From an uncultured Oscillospiraceae bacterium (lineage in GTDB: Bacteria > Bacillota > Clostridia > Oscillospirales > Oscillospiraceae), in the NCBI GenBank assembly GCA_944386975.1, contig CALXDC010000001.1, positions 57,736-121,735 of the forward strand: a DNA stretch of 64,000 nucleotides. The letters run 5' to 3'. The notes beneath the pieces are model-generated. The model saw only the letters and a list, made by a program, of their open reading frames with translations. It was not told the origin of the DNA and did not search any database. This document shows positions 1 to 8,085 of this stretch, one piece after another. Numbering within the stretch: the stretch's first letter is position 1; the number at the start of each line of letters is the position of its first letter. The translations under genes were made by a program, and so were the position numbers.

Positions 1-234
1 GAGGTGTCGGCGTACGGCATCACCACCAACTGCGTCTGCCCCGGCCTTATCAACACGGAGATCTGGAAGAGCATGCCACAGGCCCAGGCCGACGCGGTCA
101 TCGCCGGTATCCCCATGGGCCGCCCCGGCGAGACCCAGGAGGTGGCCGACGCCATCGTGTTCCTGGCCTCCAGGGAGGCCTCTTACATCACCGGTGAGGA
201 GATCGACATCAACGGCGGCTCCCACATGGACTGA
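1..234 (+). CDS. SDR-family oxidoreductase, C-terminal part (5' end outside window)
   Basis: The reading frame is open from the first base and stops at TGA 232-234, so the gene begins upstream of the window. The visible 77 residues carry the C-terminal signature of short-chain dehydrogenases/reductases: an N-x-V-x-PG-x-I-x-T segment after the lost catalytic YxxxK region, a GRPGE turn, E-x-A-x-x-x-x-FLAS, and the closing ASYITGE...INGG element. This matches FabG-like 3-oxoacyl-ACP reductases and many sugar or polyol dehydrogenases, and the substrate cannot be read from this part. NAD(P)H-dependent carbonyl/alcohol interconversion in the cytoplasm is family knowledge. It is separated from the next gene by a terminator and a new promoter, so it is not part of the injection-system locus. 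Confidence 0.85.
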   Translation, partial: EVSAYGITTNCVCPGLINTEIWKSMPQAQADAVIAGIPMGRPGETQEVADAIVFLASREASYITGEEIDINGGSHMD

Positions 235-286
235 TCGAATCCGACACAATTTCCTCTCTCCTCTCCTTCACCATATCCCAGGCAAG

Positions 287-368
287 CGCCGGTGCCCGCG
301 GTCGAATCACGGCCGCGGGCGCCGGCGTCTCTCCCGCTCCGCTTTGCCGGACGGGGAGACTTTTTCTT
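287..368 (+). terminator. Tandem hairpins ending in a T-run, terminator of the SDR gene
   Basis: A 15-bp inverted repeat (287-301 with 313-327, one G-T wobble) is followed at once by a second stem (327-341 with 348-360, two single-base bulges) that runs directly into TTTTTCTT at 361-368. The second hairpin plus T-run has the form of an intrinsic terminator. The first may stabilise the 3' end of the mRNA. Confidence 0.6.
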
Positions 369-395
369 GCAACTATGCGGAAGAACGCATATAAT
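367..395 (+). promoter_or_regulatory. Sigma-A-type promoter of the LuxR-tailed regulator
   Basis: TTGCAA (367-372), a 17-base spacer and a perfect TATAAT (390-395). Transcription would start near 402, just before the ribosome site at 411-417. This placement rules out the longer reading frame that begins at 375, because that start codon would lie upstream of the -10 element. Confidence 0.65.
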
Positions 396-422
396 AAGAA
401 AAACACACTTGGGAGGAAGACG

Positions 423-1634
423 ATGGAATATATGACTGTGCGGGAGGCTGCCCGCAAGTGGAGGGTCTCCGAGCGGCTGGCCCAACAGCTGTGCATGGAT
501 GGTCGTATTCCGGGGGCGCGGAAGTTCGGCGGCGCCTGGGCCATCCCCACAGACGCCCGAAAGCCTTTGGACCCTAGAAAAGTGGAGGAGCCGGAGACGG
601 AGCCCCCCCGCCAGCAGGACGCCCCCGTCTCCGACGCCTCCTATCTGACGCCCATGCCGCTGATGAACGCAGCCTTTGTGCCGGGGCAGGCCATGGAATA
701 TGTGGAGGGGATTGAGGATCCCCGGCTGCGGGATATCGCCCTGGCGGAGTACTACTATTTCAGCGGCAATCCGGAGGAGGCGGCCCGGGAAGCGGCGGCC
801 TATCTCTCCCATCCGGACCTGTCCCTGCGGCTGTCGGCCTGCCTGCTCTACGCCTACGCCAACCTTTCTATTGGCCAGATCCAACGGACCCGGCGGGCTC
901 TGGACGAGGTGCGGGGCACCCTGGCCGCTGCCGACGAGACCATGCCGCCTCAGCTGCGGGCGGCGGCGGTCTTTACCGTCACCACCGCCGCGGTGCTCCT
1001 CCATCTGCCCCTGCCGGAGGAGGCCGGACTGCAGGAACAGATCCGTTTTCTGCCCCCGGGCCTGCGGATGTTCGCCCTCTATGTCCAGGCCCACCAGGCC
1101 TATCTCAGCGGGGACTACGGCAGGAGTCTCGGCATTGTGGAGACTGCCTTCGCCATGCAGGCGGAGACCTATCCCATTCCCTCCATTTACCTTCATCTGG
1201 CTGCGGTGATGGACTATATGAGCCTGAAAAAGCCGGAGGAGGCCCAGGCCCATCTGCTCTCCGCCTGGGAGCTGGCCCGGCCCGACGATCTCATCGAGGG
1301 GCTGGGGGAGCACCACGGCCTTCTGGGAGGGATGCTGGAGGCGGTTTTGAAAAAGGAGTGGCCGGAGGATTTCAAGCGGATCATTGCCATTACCTACCGA
1401 TTTTCCGCCGGATGGCGGCGGATTCACAACCCGGAGACAGGGGAGGAGGTGGCGGACAATCTGACCACCACCGAGTTTGTGGCCGCCATGCTGGCCGCCC
1501 GGAACTGGACCAACCAGGAGATTGCCGACCATTTGGGGATCTCCCCCAACACCGTCAAGCAGTATATCTCCACCGCCCTGAAGAAGCTGAACATCAAGCA
1601 GCGGAAGGATCTGAAGCAATATATGCTGCGCTGA
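423..1634 (+). CDS. Dual-HTH transcriptional regulator: N-terminal excisionase-like HTH, C-terminal LuxR HTH
   Basis: This 403-aa cytoplasmic regulator carries two DNA-binding modules. Residues about 1-45 look like the HTH_17/excisionase-type winged helix (TVREAARKW...GRIPGARKFGGAWAIP). Residues about 350-400 form a LuxR/GerE helix-turn-helix (NQEIADHLGISPNTVKQYIS). The middle is an all-helical TPR-like region that probably senses a ligand or partner. I chose ATG 423 because GGGAGGA lies at 411-417 and because the promoter -10 element lies downstream of the alternative start at 375. The gene is flanked by its own promoter and a strong terminator, so it is a separate unit immediately upstream of the injection-system locus. 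Control of that locus is inferred from position only. The ligand is unknown. Confidence 0.8.
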   Translation: MEYMTVREAARKWRVSERLAQQLCMDGRIPGARKFGGAWAIPTDARKPLDPRKVEEPETEPPRQQDAPVSDASYLTPMPLMNAAFVPGQAMEYVEGIEDPRLRDIALAEYYYFSGNPEEAAREAAAYLSHPDLSLRLSACLLYAYANLSIGQIQRTRRALDEVRGTLAAADETMPPQLRAAAVFTVTTAAVLLHLPLPEEAGLQEQIRFLPPGLRMFALYVQAHQAYLSGDYGRSLGIVETAFAMQAETYPIPSIYLHLAAVMDYMSLKKPEEAQAHLLSAWELARPDDLIEGLGEHHGLLGGMLEAVLKKEWPEDFKRIIAITYRFSAGWRRIHNPETGEEVADNLTTTEFVAAMLAARNWTNQEIADHLGISPNTVKQYISTALKKLNIKQRKDLKQYMLR

Positions 1635-1674
1635 AGGCTATGCCTGCGGAATGCCGCAGGCATAGCCTTTTTTT
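1634..1674 (+). terminator. Strong intrinsic terminator after the LuxR-tailed regulator
   Basis: A perfect 16-bp inverted repeat (1634-1649 with 1654-1669) with a four-base AATG loop is followed by a run of seven T (1668-1674). It begins on the last base of the stop codon. Confidence 0.92.
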
Positions 1675-1763
1675 GTGGGGAAACGGGTGATTTCAAAGAG
1701 GGGGGGTTGTGCTATATTTTTTAACAAAGGATCATATGCGGCAGGATTCGACAGACCGTTCCG

Positions 1764-4700
1764 GTGCCGGGAAGCCGCCGCACGGACCCCGCTTCGTTCC
1801 CGGGCGTGTCCCGGAACAAAGCCGCGGGCCGGAAGAGCTGCGTACCTCTCCGGCAGGCTGAGGAGGAGACGACCCTGGATAAGAAGAAAGATGGTTTTCT
1901 GGAATCAAAAATATTGACGCCCACGGCTTCCCGCAGTTTTCTTGTCCGGGAGCGGCTGATCCAGCGGCTGGACAGCGCGGAGGAGCGGCTGATCATCGTC
2001 AACGCCGGAATGGGCTATGGAAAGACCGTGCTTCTCACCCATTATGCCAAGCGCCACCCGGACCGGTGTGCCTGGTACCATCTGAGCGATACGGACAACG
2101 ACATCATGGTGTTTGCCCGGTATCTCAGCAAGTCGGTGGCCAAGGTGGTGCCGGAGTTTGCCCCGGATTTCTCCCCCTACCTGGCCCTGGACCAGGACGA
2201 GTCTCTGGTGCGGAATCTGGCGCTGGAGTTCGCCGCGTGGTTCCGGGAGCTGGAGGACCGGGATCTGGATCTGGTGCTGGACGATTTTCAGGTGATTGAA
2301 AACGAGTGGATCTTCCAGTTTCTCAATATTATATTGGACTACCGGCCAGAGGGGCTGCGCCTGATTCTTTGTATGAAGAGCGCCCCTCCGGCTTTTTGCG
2401 CCCGTTACCTGCTGGACCACAGCGCCCTGGTGCTGGGGGCGGACAGCCTGGCCTTCAACGAGGAGGAGGTGAAGCTCCTCATCGGTGCGTACACGGAGCC
2501 GGAGAATCTGGAGCAGGTGGCCCGGGCGGTGCAGACCCACATGGAGGGCTGGCCCGCCGGCATCAGCTTCGCCATTCTCTACTTCCGCCAGCGCCGCAGC
2601 CGGATGACGGAGCGGGAGATTGAGCAGGCCTGTCAGCAGAGCTATCTCCAGGACTACTTCATGCACGAGCTTTTCCGAAAGCTCCCCTTTGAGCTGCAGC
2701 ATTTTCTCACCAGCACCGCGGTGCTGGATTACCTGCGCCCCGACGTGTGCAACGCCCTGGCGGAAATCGACAACGCCGCGGGGCAGTTGTCCTACCTGGA
2801 GCGGGAAAATCTCTTCATTCTCCGCATTTCCGGCAGCGGCCATCTCTACCGCTGTCACGGCCTTTTCCGCAATTTTCTGCTCGCCCAGCTCCAACCCGCC
2901 CGGCGGCGCCGGCTGCTGGAGCTGGCCTCCGACTTCTATCTCCGTACGCCGGACAAGGCCCAGGCGGCGGAATACGCCCTGGCCTGCGGGGACGGGGAGC
3001 GGCTGCAGAGCGCCGTGGAGGCGGCGGGCCGGGAGGCCCTGTCCCAGGGTGGACTGAACACGCTGCGCCGGTGGCTGGAGGGATTGACTGCCGCCGGAAC
3101 GCCGCCCACGCCGGAGATTCTGCTGCTCCGGGGGCAGTACTGCGAGCGGACAGGGGCCTGGGAGGAGGCGCTGGGGCTGGTGGAGCAGCTGCTGCAGCAG
3201 TATCCGGGCCGGACCGGAGAGCGGTGCATGCTGGAGGGAAAGCTCCTGCTGGCCCAGATTGCCCGGGAGAGGATCTCTCTGGAGAAAAGCCTGGCCGTGG
3301 TGGAGGAGATTCTCCCCAAGTTCCGGACGGATCGGGCCGCCTACATTCCCCTGCGCCGTCAGGCCGCAGAGCTGCGGCTGCAGAATCTGCTGGATTTGCA
3401 GCAGTATGACCAGGCGCTGGCCCTGGCGCTGTCCGGGGCGGAGGAGAGCGGCCGCCGGGGAGACCGGGAGGCGCTGATCTGGAACCGGGAGATGGCGGTG
3501 ATCTGCTTTTTCAGAATGGGGGACTACCGCAAGGCCCTCCAGATGTATGTGATGCTGCGCAGCGGCGGCGGAGGAGCCGCGGCGGCGCCCTGCTATCACC
3601 TCTATCTGGCGGTGAGCGGCCGGGCGGGACAGGCGTTGTGTCAGCTGAACCACACCCTGGAGGAGCTGCCGGAGGGGATCTCCCGCCGGGACGTGGAAAA
3701 TCTGCTGCTGCTTCAGACGCTGATGGTGGAGCTGGCGGTGTTGTCCGGCAGCCCGCTGCCCGGCGGGGAGCTGGGCAAGGGCTTCTGGGACAGCGAGGCG
3801 GTGTACGGGAGCCTGGGGGGCCGTGGATTTGACGATCTGGTTCACACGCTGCGCCGTGCGCTGCGGGAGGAGCCCATGAACCGCCGGGAGGAGGATGCCC
3901 TGTTCGGCCTGGAGACCGGGGAGTTCCTCACCATTCAGGACGGGGCCCGGTGGCTGACGGTGCGCCGCCTGGTTTGCCGGGGCGAGAGCGAGCGGGCCTT
4001 GGCGCTGTGCCGGCGGACCCGGCCGGAGCGGCAGCCCTGGCTGGAGGGAGACGGCGGGCGGGTCAGCGCCTTTCTGGCCTTTCTCACCCTGGAGGAGGCC
4101 CTGCTTCTCCGGGAGCGGGAGCCGGAGGAAGCCGGCGCTCTGGCGGAGTGCTGCGCCCGGTATATGACGGAGAACCGGCTGGTCTGTCCCGGCCTCACCC
4201 CCCAGGAGTATGACGCGCTGGAGGGGCTGTTGGTCCGGCGGGGAAGCGGCCTCAACCTGCGGTCCGGCCCGGGGGACGGCGCAGCCTTGAAGGAGGCGCC
4301 CCTGCGGGTGACCGTTCACGCCTTCGGGCGCCTGCGGGTCTTCCTGCCGGACGGTCAGGAGCTCCACTGGCGCACGCGGAAGGCGCAGGAGCTTTTTGCC
4401 TACCTCTTCCACCGGAACGGGGCCCTGGTGGACCGGGAGCGGCTGATGGACATTCTCTGGCCGCAGTCCGCCCCTTCCAACGCCACCTCCCTGCTTCATA
4501 CCAGTCTCTACAACATCCGCAAGAGCCTGGCCCCCTACGGGCTGGACCAGCTGCTGCTGCGGGAGAAGAAGGGCTATCGGATGGACATGGATCTGGTGGA
4601 GTCGGACCGGAAGACGCTGGATGCCGCCTGCGCCGGGGAGGGGGAGGCGGTACCGCTCTCCACCCTCTACGAGGGGCCCTATCTGGAGGACATCGAGGCG

Positions 4701-5033
4701 GCCTGGGCGGAGGATAGCCGGGCCTGGTACGCGGGGGCCTTCCTGCGGCTGTGCCGGGCCCAGGCGGAGGACAGGATGGAGCGGGGCGACTTTCCCCAGG
4801 CGGCGGACTGCCTGCGGGCGGCGGCGGGCCAGGAGCCCTACGACGAGGGGCTCATTGCCCAGCTCATCCGCTGCTACGCCGCCATGGGCGAGGTGAAAAA
4901 CGCCATGACGGCCTATAACCGGTTGAAGGACACGTTGGCCCGGGACCTGGGCGCCGAGCCTGGGGAGGAGGTCACTCGGATTTATAAGGAATGTCTGCTC
5001 AGAAGGCTGGGCAGCGGGAGGTCGCCTGTATGA
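1764..5033 (+). CDS. Large STAND-NTPase regulator with BTAD (SARP-type) C-terminus
   Basis: A MalT/SARP-like regulator of about 1,050-1,089 aa. The N-terminal NTPase has a Walker A of the MalT type (AGMGYGKT) and a Walker B ending VLDDF. A long TPR-like helical middle follows. The C-terminus has an OmpR-like winged helix (FGRLRVFLPDG...RTRKAQELFAYL) and a bacterial transcriptional activator domain ending near EEVTRIYKE. Such proteins usually couple NTP binding to transcription activation. The start is uncertain. GTG 1764 has no ribosome site and its first 37 residues look non-coding, while CTG 1875 sits 6 bases after GGAGGAG (1862-1868). A TATATT -10-like hexamer lies at 1713. The stop overlaps the ATG of the AAA+ gene by ATGA, so the two are translationally coupled, which makes this the best candidate pathway-specific regulator of the injection system. 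Confidence 0.85.
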   Translation: MPGSRRTDPASFPGVSRNKAAGRKSCVPLRQAEEETTLDKKKDGFLESKILTPTASRSFLVRERLIQRLDSAEERLIIVNAGMGYGKTVLLTHYAKRHPDRCAWYHLSDTDNDIMVFARYLSKSVAKVVPEFAPDFSPYLALDQDESLVRNLALEFAAWFRELEDRDLDLVLDDFQVIENEWIFQFLNIILDYRPEGLRLILCMKSAPPAFCARYLLDHSALVLGADSLAFNEEEVKLLIGAYTEPENLEQVARAVQTHMEGWPAGISFAILYFRQRRSRMTEREIEQACQQSYLQDYFMHELFRKLPFELQHFLTSTAVLDYLRPDVCNALAEIDNAAGQLSYLERENLFILRISGSGHLYRCHGLFRNFLLAQLQPARRRRLLELASDFYLRTPDKAQAAEYALACGDGERLQSAVEAAGREALSQGGLNTLRRWLEGLTAAGTPPTPEILLLRGQYCERTGAWEEALGLVEQLLQQYPGRTGERCMLEGKLLLAQIARERISLEKSLAVVEEILPKFRTDRAAYIPLRRQAAELRLQNLLDLQQYDQALALALSGAEESGRRGDREALIWNREMAVICFFRMGDYRKALQMYVMLRSGGGGAAAAPCYHLYLAVSGRAGQALCQLNHTLEELPEGISRRDVENLLLLQTLMVELAVLSGSPLPGGELGKGFWDSEAVYGSLGGRGFDDLVHTLRRALREEPMNRREEDALFGLETGEFLTIQDGARWLTVRRLVCRGESERALALCRRTRPERQPWLEGDGGRVSAFLAFLTLEEALLLREREPEEAGALAECCARYMTENRLVCPGLTPQEYDALEGLLVRRGSGLNLRSGPGDGAALKEAPLRVTVHAFGRLRVFLPDGQELHWRTRKAQELFAYLFHRNGALVDRERLMDILWPQSAPSNATSLLHTSLYNIRKSLAPYGLDQLLLREKKGYRMDMDLVESDRKTLDAACAGEGEAVPLSTLYEGPYLEDIEAAWAEDSRAWYAGAFLRLCRAQAEDRMERGDFPQAADCLRAAAGQEPYDEGLIAQLIRCYAAMGEVKNAMTAYNRLKDTLARDLGAEPGEEVTRIYKECLLRRLGSGRSPV

Positions 5034-7069
5034 GAGAATACTGGGAGCCCTACGGCTCGGAGGAACAATACTGGAGGGAGCTGTCCGCCTGGGGAGGACT
5101 TCTCCTGAGAGCACGGGAGACTGGGGAGACGGCGGCGGCCCTGGCGGCGGACAAGTGCTGGGTGCGGCTGGAGGGGCGGTCCGCCGCGGCGGCGGAGTCG
5201 GGTGTGTTTCTCCCCCTGCCCTATCTGGCGGCGGCGCTGGACCTGACGGCGCTGCAGGCCAGGCTGCTGGCCCTGGCCCTTCTGGGGGAGGCGGACGGGG
5301 ACTTCACCCGCCGCTGCGCTGCCCTGACGGGGGAGGGCCTCACCCGGGAGCTGGCCCTGACCCTGGCGGGGGGCGGGGATCTGCCCGGCCCCGGCCTCCG
5401 GCGGGCTCTGGCCCCCGGGGGCGCTTTGGCCCGATATGGATTGGAGGAGGACGGGACCGCCGGTCCCGCCCGCCTTTTGCGTCCTGCCCGGCGGGTTGCC
5501 GCCTTTGTCCTGGCGGGGGCCTGGGAGGACCCGGGAATCCCAGGGCTGACCCTGCTTCCCCCGGAGACAAATCCTCCGGCGGCTCTGGCGGCCCTGGCGG
5601 AGCGGATGGCGGACTACCTCCGGCAGTCCGGCGGGGAGCGGACCAGCTTTCTCCTCCAGGGCCAGAGCGGGGCGGGACGCAGAACCCTGGCCCGGGCTCT
5701 GGCGGGGCGGCTGGGCGCCCCGCTGCTGATGGCGGATGGCCGGTTTCTCTCCGGCGAGGGGGGAGCGGCCTTCCGCCGGGACCTTCTGCGGGAGGCTCTG
5801 CTCCAGCAGTGCCCGGTGTGCCTGACGGAGCTGGACGAGGCGGCGGCCGCCCGCACCGACCGGCAGGCAGGAGACTTTCTTGCCGCCCTCCTCTGTGACA
5901 CGGCGGTCTGCGGCTGCTCCCTTCTGGTCAGTGAGGAGGACTGGACCCCCGCCGGAGGTCCGGAGGGCTGGCGGGCGGTGCCGGTCAGTCTGCCCCTTCC
6001 GGAGCTGGAGGAGAGCCGGGCGCTGTGGGCAAAATTTCTGGCGGATCGCCCTCCGGCGGAGTCCCTGGACCCGGACCGGCTGGCGGGGAAGTACCGCCTG
6101 ACCCCGGGGCAGATGAAAAAAGCGCTGGAGACGGCGGAATCCCTGGCCCGGTGGCAGGGCCTGCCCGGCGTGAACCGGGACTGCCTGGACCGGGGCTGCC
6201 GCAGCCAGCTGCGCCACGCCCTGGGGGACAAGGCCCGGAAGGTGGAGACAGTGTTCACCTGGGAGGACCTGATCCTTCCCCGAAGCGCCAAGAACCTCCT
6301 GCGCAGCGCCTGCGACCAGATGCGCTGCCGCCGCCAGGTCTACGGGACCTGGGGCTTCGGGCGGAAGCTGGCCTACGGGGCGGGGCTGTCCATGCTCTTC
6401 TCCGGCCCGCCGGGCACCGGCAAGACCATGGCCGCCCAGATCGCCGCCGGGGCGCTGGGCCTGGAGCTCTACAAGGTGGAGTTGCCGGCGGTGGTGAGCA
6501 AGTACGTGGGGGAGACGGAGAAAAACCTCAGCGAAATCTTCCGGGAGGCCTCCCGCAGCCAGGCGGTTCTCTTCTTTGACGAGGCGGATGTGCTCTTTGG
6601 CAAGCGCACGGAGATGAAGGACGCCCACGACAAGTACAACAACATGGAGGCCGCCTACCTCCTGCAGAAAATGGAGGAGTACGACGGAGTCAGCATTCTG
6701 GCCACCAACTTTCTCCAGAACTTCGACGAGGCCTTCAAACGGCGGCTGAAGTTTGTCATCGAATTTCCTTTTCCCGACGCGGGCTACCGGCGGCTTCTCT
6801 GGCGGGCTGTCTTTCCGGCGGAGACCCCTCTGGACGGGGACATTGACTGGGAATTTCTGGCGGCCCAGTTTGAGCTCACCGGCAGCGCCATCAAGAACGT
6901 GGCGGTGAATGCCGCCTTCCTGGCCGCCGGGGAGGGGCGGGCCGTGGGGATGGACCACCTGCTCACCGCCCTGCGGCGGGAGCTCGCCAAGAGCGGCAAG
7001 GTCCTCTCCCGGGAGGACTTCGGACAGTACTACATGCTGGCGGAGGAGGGGGACTATGGCGGAATTTGA
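5030..7069 (+). CDS. CIS-associated AAA+ ATPase, first paralogue (Afp15/Pvc15-like)
   Basis: A 679-aa protein with an N-terminal helical region, a degenerate nucleotide-binding module near residue 211 whose P-loop reads GQSGAGRRT (Arg where the Walker A Lys is expected), and an intact C-terminal AAA+ domain with Walker A GPPGTGKT (about 459-466) and Walker B FFDEAD (about 514-519). The CDC48-like AAA+ ATPase is a hallmark of extracellular CIS loci, where it is thought to act in assembly or cargo handling. ATG 5030 follows GGGAGG and overlaps the previous stop codon. A second paralogue at 35779 shares long identical stretches, including SMLF-x-GPPGTGKTMAAQ and YLLQKMEEYDG. Assignment to the family is firm. 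Its exact function is family inference. Confidence 0.92.
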   Translation: MREYWEPYGSEEQYWRELSAWGGLLLRARETGETAAALAADKCWVRLEGRSAAAAESGVFLPLPYLAAALDLTALQARLLALALLGEADGDFTRRCAALTGEGLTRELALTLAGGGDLPGPGLRRALAPGGALARYGLEEDGTAGPARLLRPARRVAAFVLAGAWEDPGIPGLTLLPPETNPPAALAALAERMADYLRQSGGERTSFLLQGQSGAGRRTLARALAGRLGAPLLMADGRFLSGEGGAAFRRDLLREALLQQCPVCLTELDEAAAARTDRQAGDFLAALLCDTAVCGCSLLVSEEDWTPAGGPEGWRAVPVSLPLPELEESRALWAKFLADRPPAESLDPDRLAGKYRLTPGQMKKALETAESLARWQGLPGVNRDCLDRGCRSQLRHALGDKARKVETVFTWEDLILPRSAKNLLRSACDQMRCRRQVYGTWGFGRKLAYGAGLSMLFSGPPGTGKTMAAQIAAGALGLELYKVELPAVVSKYVGETEKNLSEIFREASRSQAVLFFDEADVLFGKRTEMKDAHDKYNNMEAAYLLQKMEEYDGVSILATNFLQNFDEAFKRRLKFVIEFPFPDAGYRRLLWRAVFPAETPLDGDIDWEFLAAQFELTGSAIKNVAVNAAFLAAGEGRAVGMDHLLTALRRELAKSGKVLSREDFGQYYMLAEEGDYGGI

Positions 7070-7928
7070 CAAGCACCGGCGGTCCTCGGGCCGTCCCCCG
7101 GTCTGGCGCTCCTCCGAGGGAAAGATGTGGGAGCGCTCCCCCCGGGAGAAGAAGGAGGGAAAGGACCACCTGACGGGATACGAGCCCCGGGAGAACGAGG
7201 ACCGGCCCCGGGAGGCCGCCCGGATGGGGGGCAGCTTTGGGGACGTGTCCGTGGGGGTGAGCCGGAAGAAGGAGCTCACCATGGTGGTGTCCAAGCGGCG
7301 CAGCCGGGAGGGTCCGGCGGCTCTGGAGGACGAGCGGACCCTTCAGGGGGACAGGGCCAAGAAGATGGATCTGAGCCGGGGGAACTTCCAGGTGAACGTC
7401 CACGACCCGGAGAGAAGCGCCCTGGCCTATCGGGAGTCCCACCAGAAGACCCCTGCTTTCATGCTGAACCGGTTCAAGGAGATGATGCGCACCCACCGCC
7501 AGGATACCTTGGCCGAGCAGGTGCCCTTCCTCGACCGGCGGGAGGAGCGGGAGGAGCTGCGGCAGCTCCAGCACCGGCGGGAGGAGCTGCTGGCCCGGGA
7601 GGGGGGCGGCGACCGTCCGGCTCTCCGGGCTCTGGAGCGGCGGAAGGAGACCCTCCGCCAGATTCTCACGGAGAAGGAAAGCCAGGAGCGACGGCTGCGG
7701 CTGCTGCTCCAGAAGGCCCAGGAGACGTCCCGCCGCCGGGCGGGGGAGACGGAGCAGGTCCGCTGGCAGCTCCAGGCCGCCCAGGAGGCGGAGGAGCCGC
7801 CGCCCCCGGAGGGGGAGGACGAGGGCAAGGGGGCGGCGGAAGCCCTGGCCGACGCGCTTTTGGCCCGGGCCCTGGAGGAGAAGCCGGAGGAGCCGCCTAC
7901 CCAGGAGACAGAAAACGACGAAATTTAA
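7056..7928 (+). CDS. Unknown charged protein between AAA+ ATPase and sheath promoter
   Basis: A 290-aa protein rich in Arg, Glu and Lys that I do not recognise. Residues 1-120 are polar and probably disordered. Residues about 150-245 are a strong coiled-coil candidate (REEREELRQLQHRREELL and similar heptads). The C-terminus is Pro/Glu-rich and acidic. ATG 7056 overlaps the end of the ATPase gene by 14 bases and follows GGAGGAGG, so the two are co-translated. The absence of a signal peptide or membrane helix suggests a cytoplasmic adaptor. By position it could be an assembly factor or an ATPase cofactor, but nothing in the sequence shows this. The reading frame 49 codons upstream is open only because it runs inside the ATPase gene. 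Confidence 0.75.
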   Translation: MAEFDKHRRSSGRPPVWRSSEGKMWERSPREKKEGKDHLTGYEPRENEDRPREAARMGGSFGDVSVGVSRKKELTMVVSKRRSREGPAALEDERTLQGDRAKKMDLSRGNFQVNVHDPERSALAYRESHQKTPAFMLNRFKEMMRTHRQDTLAEQVPFLDRREEREELRQLQHRREELLAREGGGDRPALRALERRKETLRQILTEKESQERRLRLLLQKAQETSRRRAGETEQVRWQLQAAQEAEEPPPPEGEDEGKGAAEALADALLARALEEKPEEPPTQETENDEI

Positions 7929-7950
7929 GAAAAATCTAAAAAATATTCCA

Positions 7951-7997
7951 TGTTCAGCGAACTGTTCAGAGGATTGTTCAGAACAGACTGGTATGAT
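7951..7997 (+). promoter_or_regulatory. Candidate promoter/operator of the injection-system operon: three TGTTCAG repeats and an extended -10
   Basis: TGTTCAG occurs at 7951, 7963 and 7975, exactly 12 bases apart. The last copy forms the palindrome TGTTCAGAACA (7975-7985), and GTTCagcGAAC lies in the first. A TG-G-TATGAT extended -10 element follows at 7989-7997 with no recognisable -35 hexamer, as expected for an activator-dependent promoter. The stretch is AT-rich against GC-rich surroundings and sits in the only gap above 100 bases between the regulators and the 34-kb gene run. Confidence 0.55.
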
Positions 7998-8037
7998 GGC
8001 ACCATCGAGAAACCACTCAGGCAAATATTTTTTATAG

Positions 8038-8085
8038 AAAGGGGGAACCGGTTCGGGCAGCGACGACACCGGAACCGGGAAACGT
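8038..8085 (+). promoter_or_regulatory. Hairpin-bridged ribosome binding site of the sheath gene
   Basis: No good Shine-Dalgarno lies at normal distance from ATG 8086. A strong one, AAAGGGGGA, is at 8038-8046. Between them is a 10-bp stem (8048-8057 with 8069-8078, one G-G mismatch). Folding this hairpin would leave about 9 bases between the Shine-Dalgarno and the ATG, an optimal spacing. A structure-bridged site of this type is known for phage T4 gene 38. Function here is inference. Confidence 0.45.

Noticed and set aside
375-422. Longer N-terminus of the LuxR-tailed regulator
   Set aside because: The start at 375 lies upstream of the TATAAT at 390-395 and has no ribosome site. ATG 423 has both promoter and ribosome site correctly placed.
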